Positions 60,319 to 64,000 of a DNA stretch of 64,000 nucleotides are shown here, one piece after another; position 1 is the stretch's first letter; every line of letters begins with the position of its first letter. The translations under genes and the position numbers were made by a program. The stretch spans positions 124,001 through 188,000 of the forward strand of contig NZ_QTJV01000013.1 of assembly GCF_003412465.1 (NCBI RefSeq), in the 5' to 3' direction. The notes beneath the pieces are model-generated. The model was given only the letters and a program-made list of their open reading frames with translations, ran no database searches and was not told where the DNA came from. The DNA comes from Chitinophaga silvisoli (GTDB lineage: Bacteria > Bacteroidota > Bacteroidia > Chitinophagales > Chitinophagaceae).

Positions 60319-61752
60319 ATGAAACCATCCATTATACCATTCCTCCTGTTAATCCACCTCAATACCTACGCCCAAACCGACAAGGAGAAAATACTCCAGG
60401 TGGAAAAGAACCTGGTTGGTACCATACAGCTGTCCGGCGAAACTCCCTGGACAATAACTGAACGAATGACCCATTATAAAATACCAGGCCTCAGCATTGC
60501 CGTTATCCAGCATTACAAAATAGCCTGGGCAAAAGGCTATGGCTGGGCAAATGATAGCCTGAAAATACCAGTTACTACTAATACCCTCTTCCAGGCAGCC
60601 TCTATTAGCAAATCCTTAAACGGGGTAGGCATTCTTAAACTGGTACAGCATAATAAACTGGACTTGTATACAGATATTAATACTTATCTCACCAGCTGGC
60701 ATTTCCCCTACGACAGCCTGGCTAAAGGAAAAAAAATCACTGTAGCCAACCTGTTAAGCCATACCGCAGGATTAACTGTACATGGCTTTAGAGGCTACCT
60801 GCAGGGAGCTCCTTTACCAACTGTTATACAAATCCTGAATGGTGAGCAACCCGCAAATTCTGACCCCGTACGCTCCATGTTCGAACCTGGCATAAAATCA
60901 GAATATTCCGGCGGTGGTACCATAATATCCCAATTGATTGTAATGGATATAACACATAGACCCTATGCTGATTATATGAAAGAAGAAGTATTACAACCTC
61001 TGGGAATGACTGCCAGTACCTTTTCCCAACCACCTGTAGAAATTCAACCTACCCTCCTCGCTACCGCCTATCGTGGAGATGGAAAACCAATCGAGGGAAA
61101 TTATCATATCTATCCCGAACAAGCTGCTGCGGGATTATGGACAAACCCAACTGACCTTGCTAAATATATCATCGAAACACAGCTGGCTGCTGAAGGCAGA
61201 TCTGCCAAAGTGCTCAACCAGGCGACAACCAAACTCAGACTAACACCTTACCTCGACAAAAGCGCGGCTTTGGGAGTCTTTATTGACACTGAGAGCGGAT
61301 ACTTTGGACACGGGGGTGGAAATGATGGATTTCGCTGCCAATATTACGGCAGCCTGAAAGATGGGAATGGCGTAGTGGTGATGATCAACTCCGACAATGG
61401 CAGCATATTGCCTGAGGTAATTAATAGTGTCGCAAAAGTCTATGGATTTAAAGGATTGTATCATTCCAGCATCAAAGAATCAGTAACGATACCAGACTCA
61501 GTACTACAAACCTATACCGGGGAATATGCCCTGTCCAATGACTTTACTATTACAATTTACAAAGAAGGGAAAGTACTATTTGCGCAAGCTACCAGGCAGG
61601 GAAGTTTTGAAATAATCCCCGAAACGCAGACCAGGTTTTTCACCAGAGAATTCCCGGCGAACCTGGAGTTTACAAAAGATAACACGGGGAAAGTAAACGC
61701 CTTGATCCTTTATCAAAATGGGGAACAACAGGAAGCAAAAAAGATTAAATAA
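60319..61752 (+). CDS. Class C beta-lactamase-like serine hydrolase
   Basis: 477 aa. Signal peptide at residues 1-18. Penicillin-binding-fold motifs: S95-x-x-K98 in FQAASISKS, Y196-S-G in SEYSGGG, and the third motif HGGGNDGF near residue 336 in place of KTG. A C-terminal domain of about 110 residues (LQTYTGEYALSNDFTITIYK) is the DUF3471-like beta-barrel. Likely an esterase or peptidase of the periplasm (family S12), not necessarily an antibiotic-resistance enzyme. Monocistronic. Confidence 0.88.
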   Translation: MKPSIIPFLLLIHLNTYAQTDKEKILQVEKNLVGTIQLSGETPWTITERMTHYKIPGLSIAVIQHYKIAWAKGYGWANDSLKIPVTTNTLFQAASISKSLNGVGILKLVQHNKLDLYTDINTYLTSWHFPYDSLAKGKKITVANLLSHTAGLTVHGFRGYLQGAPLPTVIQILNGEQPANSDPVRSMFEPGIKSEYSGGGTIISQLIVMDITHRPYADYMKEEVLQPLGMTASTFSQPPVEIQPTLLATAYRGDGKPIEGNYHIYPEQAAAGLWTNPTDLAKYIIETQLAAEGRSAKVLNQATTKLRLTPYLDKSAALGVFIDTESGYFGHGGGNDGFRCQYYGSLKDGNGVVVMINSDNGSILPEVINSVAKVYGFKGLYHSSIKESVTIPDSVLQTYTGEYALSNDFTITIYKEGKVLFAQATRQGSFEIIPETQTRFFTREFPANLEFTKDNTGKVNALILYQNGEQQEAKKIK

Positions 61753-61776
61753 TAATCCACAATAATCACCTAAAAC

Positions 61777-61814
61777 TTGTTTTGCAGGACCAAACCCTTG
61801 GCCCTACAAAACAA
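61777..61814. terminator. Weak hairpin between convergent genes
   Basis: TTGTTTTG/CAAAACAA with an AGG/CCT extension and one mismatch. There is no long T tract, so termination is uncertain. Confidence 0.4.
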
Positions 61815-61827
61815 TTCAATATTTTCC

Positions 61828-62193
61828 CTAATCACAAAAAGGATATATAGGGCACAATTTTAACTTAGCTTTTTTTACTGATTCATAGCTCACTTCAAAC
61901 TCTTCCGTATTGTTCGCCTTAGGTGTTTGTGCACCCTTGATTTCTGTTAACAATGTCCGGTAATGGTCAATGATCTTAGCCAGGTTCTGCCTTGATCCAT
62001 CGCGCTGATACGCCTCTGTCGCTTTCTGGGTCAACGCATCAAAAGCCTTATTGGAGTTCTCGTTAAAAACGACATTCGCCAATACTTCACTTTTGGCTGC
62101 GGCCAACTTTACACTCAATGAATCTTTGGATTGTGCTTTGACTTGCAGACAGAAAAGCAATAGGAATCCACATAATAGTTTGTGCATCTTCAT
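61828..62193 (-). CDS. Exported hypothetical protein
   Basis: 121 aa. Signal peptide ending at QVKAQ (residue 21). A helical domain follows (LAAAKSEVLANVVFNENSNK, KIIDHYRTLLTEIKGAQ), and the C-terminus has KLCPIYPFCD with two Cys that could form a disulfide. No family recognised. Confidence 0.65.
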   Translation of the reverse strand: MKMHKLLCGFLLLFCLQVKAQSKDSLSVKLAAAKSEVLANVVFNENSNKAFDALTQKATEAYQRDGSRQNLAKIIDHYRTLLTEIKGAQTPKANNTEEFEVSYESVKKAKLKLCPIYPFCD

Positions 62194-62419
62194 AAGATTT
62201 AGTTAAAAAGGCATTAAATGAGCCTGGTAGTTTTTTTAGCCAGCCATCTAACTCCCGATACTTGTAAAAATACCAACTCCTTTGTAGTTTTACAAACCCC
62301 CATGCCAAATCCCAGGTTTTAATGGATAATCAGCTCAGTAATTTCATTCCAATAAAATGAAACACAAGGTGTTTGCATCATGTCCCAAAACCAATTTTAT
62401 ATCCCCTACCTTTACACGA

Positions 62420-62893
62420 ATGATCTCCCAGGCAGATATCTACACCGACGGAAGCTGTTCCCCCCAAACCGGGCAAGGCGCATGGGTCGCCATCCTGCTA
62501 ACCGACACGGAAAAAATAACCCTATCCGGCAAAGTGCCAGCCACCACCCATCACCGAATGGAACTGTCCGCAGTGATTGAAGGTATTACATATGCGCTGA
62601 ACAACTTTAAAGACATCCAATCCCTGCACATTTATACTGATAGTCAATACGTAACAGGCCTGATAGCCCGTCAATCTAAACTCAGCCATGCAAACTTCCT
62701 CACCAAAAAAGGCAGCCCCATCCCTCATGCAGACCTCGTACAACAACTCTACCTCCTCACCAATCAGGTTCAATTAATCTTTACCAAAGTAAAAGCGCAT
62801 CAAAAACCCGGTACCGATATCAACCACAATATCAGCGCCGATAAACTCGTAAGAAAAATTATGAGAGAAGAACTGCGCAGGAGCAGCCTTTAA
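62420..62893 (+). CDS. rnhA: Ribonuclease HI
   Basis: 157 aa from ATG MISQADIYTDG. The catalytic acids match E. coli RNase HI positions closely: D10 (YTDGS), E48 (HHRMELSAV) and D74 (YTDSQYV); the fourth Asp is in ISADKLVRK. H124-type residue: KAHQKPGTD. It cuts the RNA strand of RNA-DNA hybrids. A longer reading frame upstream gives no homology. 35 nt to the methyltransferase. Confidence 0.92.
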   Translation: MISQADIYTDGSCSPQTGQGAWVAILLTDTEKITLSGKVPATTHHRMELSAVIEGITYALNNFKDIQSLHIYTDSQYVTGLIARQSKLSHANFLTKKGSPIPHADLVQQLYLLTNQVQLIFTKVKAHQKPGTDINHNISADKLVRKIMREELRRSSL

Positions 62894-62928
62894 ATTAAAT
62901 TCCCAAAACCTATCCTTACCTTTGGGCC

Positions 62929-63525
62929 ATGCAATCGGAACTTCAGCAACTTTTCGGGAACATAGACATTTACCTTTTCGACCAATTACTGAAAGGCACA
63001 TATGACAACTGTAAAAAAGTACTCGATGCAGGCTGCGGTGGCGGACGTAACCTTACTTACTTCTTTAGAAACGGCTATGAAGTATACGGCATCGACCCCA
63101 ACCCCAATGCCATATCAGCAGTGCAAACACTAAGCCCCTCTACCCCTGAAAACTTTTCTGTTGCCAGCGCCGAAAACCTGCCTTTCGATGATCATTTTTT
63201 CGACCTGGTCATCAGCAGCGCCGTATTACATTTTGCCCACGATCCGGCCCATTTTGATAGTATGCTCCGCTCTATGTGGCGGGTACTAAAACCAGGAGGA
63301 TACCTATTCGCCAGACTAGCTTCTGATATCGGTATAGAATCACTGGTGCAGCACCTGGGGAACGGCCGCTACCTCCTGCCCGATGGCAGCCAACGATTTC
63401 TGGTGAATCAACAATTACTGCTTCAATATACTGAAGACCTCCACGCTCACCTTCACGAACCAATAAAAACCACCAACGTCCAGAACCTGCGATGCATGAC
63501 CACCTGGTGCCTGCAAAAAGTCTAA
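62929..63525 (+). CDS. Class I SAM-dependent methyltransferase
   Basis: 198 aa. Motif I VLDAGCGGGRN (residues 31-41) for SAM, acidic motif GIDPNPNAI at the end of strand 2, ENLPFDDHFFDLVISSAVLH (motif II/III), and RVLKPGGYLFARL (post-motif). Small-molecule methyltransferase of the UbiE-like type; substrate unknown. Shortly downstream of rnhA; 39 nt before the DUF4846 gene. Confidence 0.9.
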   Translation: MQSELQQLFGNIDIYLFDQLLKGTYDNCKKVLDAGCGGGRNLTYFFRNGYEVYGIDPNPNAISAVQTLSPSTPENFSVASAENLPFDDHFFDLVISSAVLHFAHDPAHFDSMLRSMWRVLKPGGYLFARLASDIGIESLVQHLGNGRYLLPDGSQRFLVNQQLLLQYTEDLHAHLHEPIKTTNVQNLRCMTTWCLQKV

Positions 63526-63564
63526 GCGCTTTATGGAATTTCCCGGCGTTTGCATCTCTCAAAA

Positions 63565-64000
63565 ATGGAAACGCTGCTACTTATCCTTTACTCTTTTTTC
63601 CCTCCCACTCAGATAGGGGATATTCCCCTGCCTACAGGGTATAAACGCCCACCCACCGGCAACTTTGGTACCTGGCTCCGGCAACTACCCCTCAAAACAG
63701 ATAAAACCGTCTATTTATTCAACAACCAACCCAAACAGAATCAACAGGCACAGTATGCCGTGCTGAACATCTCCAGGGGCAATAAAGATCTGCAGCAATG
63801 TGCAGATGCCGTCATCCGACTGTATGCAGAATACTATTACAGCACTCATCAACTCAACCGGATAAAATTTCATGCTACCGATGGCACACTGATGGACTAC
63901 CTAAGCTATACAAAAGGTTATCGCTTCGTCGCGAAAGGAAACCATCTGCAAAAACAATTGATTGCTCCCCCAGGAGATAACCGGAATGTATTTAATTCCT
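63565..64000 (+). CDS. DUF4846 protein, N-terminal part (runs off the window)
   Basis: 145 codons from ATG METLLLILYSFFPP to the edge. The sequence GYKRPPTGNFGTWLRQLPLK, VYLFNNQPKQNQQAQYAVLN, DLQQCADAVIRLYAEYYY and IKFHATDG are the order of DUF4846, a family of mostly exported Bacteroidota proteins. The hydrophobic start is a short signal peptide. Function unknown. Confidence 0.85.
   Translation, partial: METLLLILYSFFPPTQIGDIPLPTGYKRPPTGNFGTWLRQLPLKTDKTVYLFNNQPKQNQQAQYAVLNISRGNKDLQQCADAVIRLYAEYYYSTHQLNRIKFHATDGTLMDYLSYTKGYRFVAKGNHLQKQLIAPPGDNRNVFNS

Noticed and set aside
60319-61752. Antibiotic-resistance beta-lactamase
   Set aside because: Third motif is HGGG rather than KTG and there is a DUF3471-like C-terminal domain; fits an S12 esterase/peptidase better.

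Overview
The window reads as chromosome of a Bacteroidota bacterium, most likely a Chitinophaga-like member of the Chitinophagaceae. The evidence is a SusC/SusD pair, a GH18 chitinase, a GH3 beta-glucosidase and a ricin-domain GH43, a remnant with a type IX secretion (T9SS) C-terminal domain, TAnnTTTG-type -7 promoter boxes, many short exported proteins and lipoproteins, and AraC and Crp/Fnr regulators typical of the phylum. No ribosomal operon, CRISPR array, replication origin or intact transposase was seen.

Layout. 0-11.2 kb: COG0523 metal GTPase with a Cys-containing partner, a solitary TIR protein, PpnP, a TlpA-like thioredoxin, chitinase, M28 peptidase, beta-glucosidase BglX and a class II cyclic-nucleotide phosphodiesterase. 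11.2-19 kb: small orphan genes, an RRM protein, a GIY-YIG protein and membrane proteins, mixed with decayed genes (an AraC regulator and a T9SS cargo protein). 19-24.2 kb: SGNH hydrolase, purK-purE, a divergent YidD with two small partners, and an Old Yellow Enzyme with a palindrome-flanked promoter. 24.3-30 kb: tRNA-Leu(CAA) followed by an AT-rich island with a GmrSD-like DUF262/DUF1524 nuclease, a membrane-anchored TOPRIM-like protein, an IS3 OrfA remnant and two degenerate copies of the tRNA 3' end plus its terminator. 30.2-32 kb: three tandem phage-tail-collar paralogues. 32.2-41.3 kb: aldo/keto reductase-MarR pair with a likely operator, a decayed AAA (DUF4143) ATPase, an outer-membrane protein, two Crp/Fnr regulators, a GT39-like glycosyltransferase and an amidase.

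41.4-51.7 kb is a sugar-acid utilisation locus. A FGGY kinase and a Tat-exported enolase-superfamily dehydratase lie on one strand with an AraC regulator; SusC, SusD and an IlvD/Edd pentonate-type dehydratase lie divergently. 52.1-56.9 kb is a compact class III aminotransferase / Zn-dehydrogenase / HAD phosphatase / MFS / DUF1349 cassette. Its enzyme set resembles the three-step start of azasugar (nojirimycin-type) biosynthesis and is the best candidate for an undescribed pathway. 57-64 kb: a beta-propeller lipoprotein, ricin-GH43, a class C beta-lactamase-like serine hydrolase, RNase HI, a methyltransferase and the start of a DUF4846 protein.

A family of about 106-bp imperfect palindromes (termini GAGGTTGTATCAAAAGTAA and its complement) occurs four times, near 4.6, 17.6, 20.0 and 55.2 kb, always 6-21 nt after a stop codon. 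It looks like a REP/MITE-type element.
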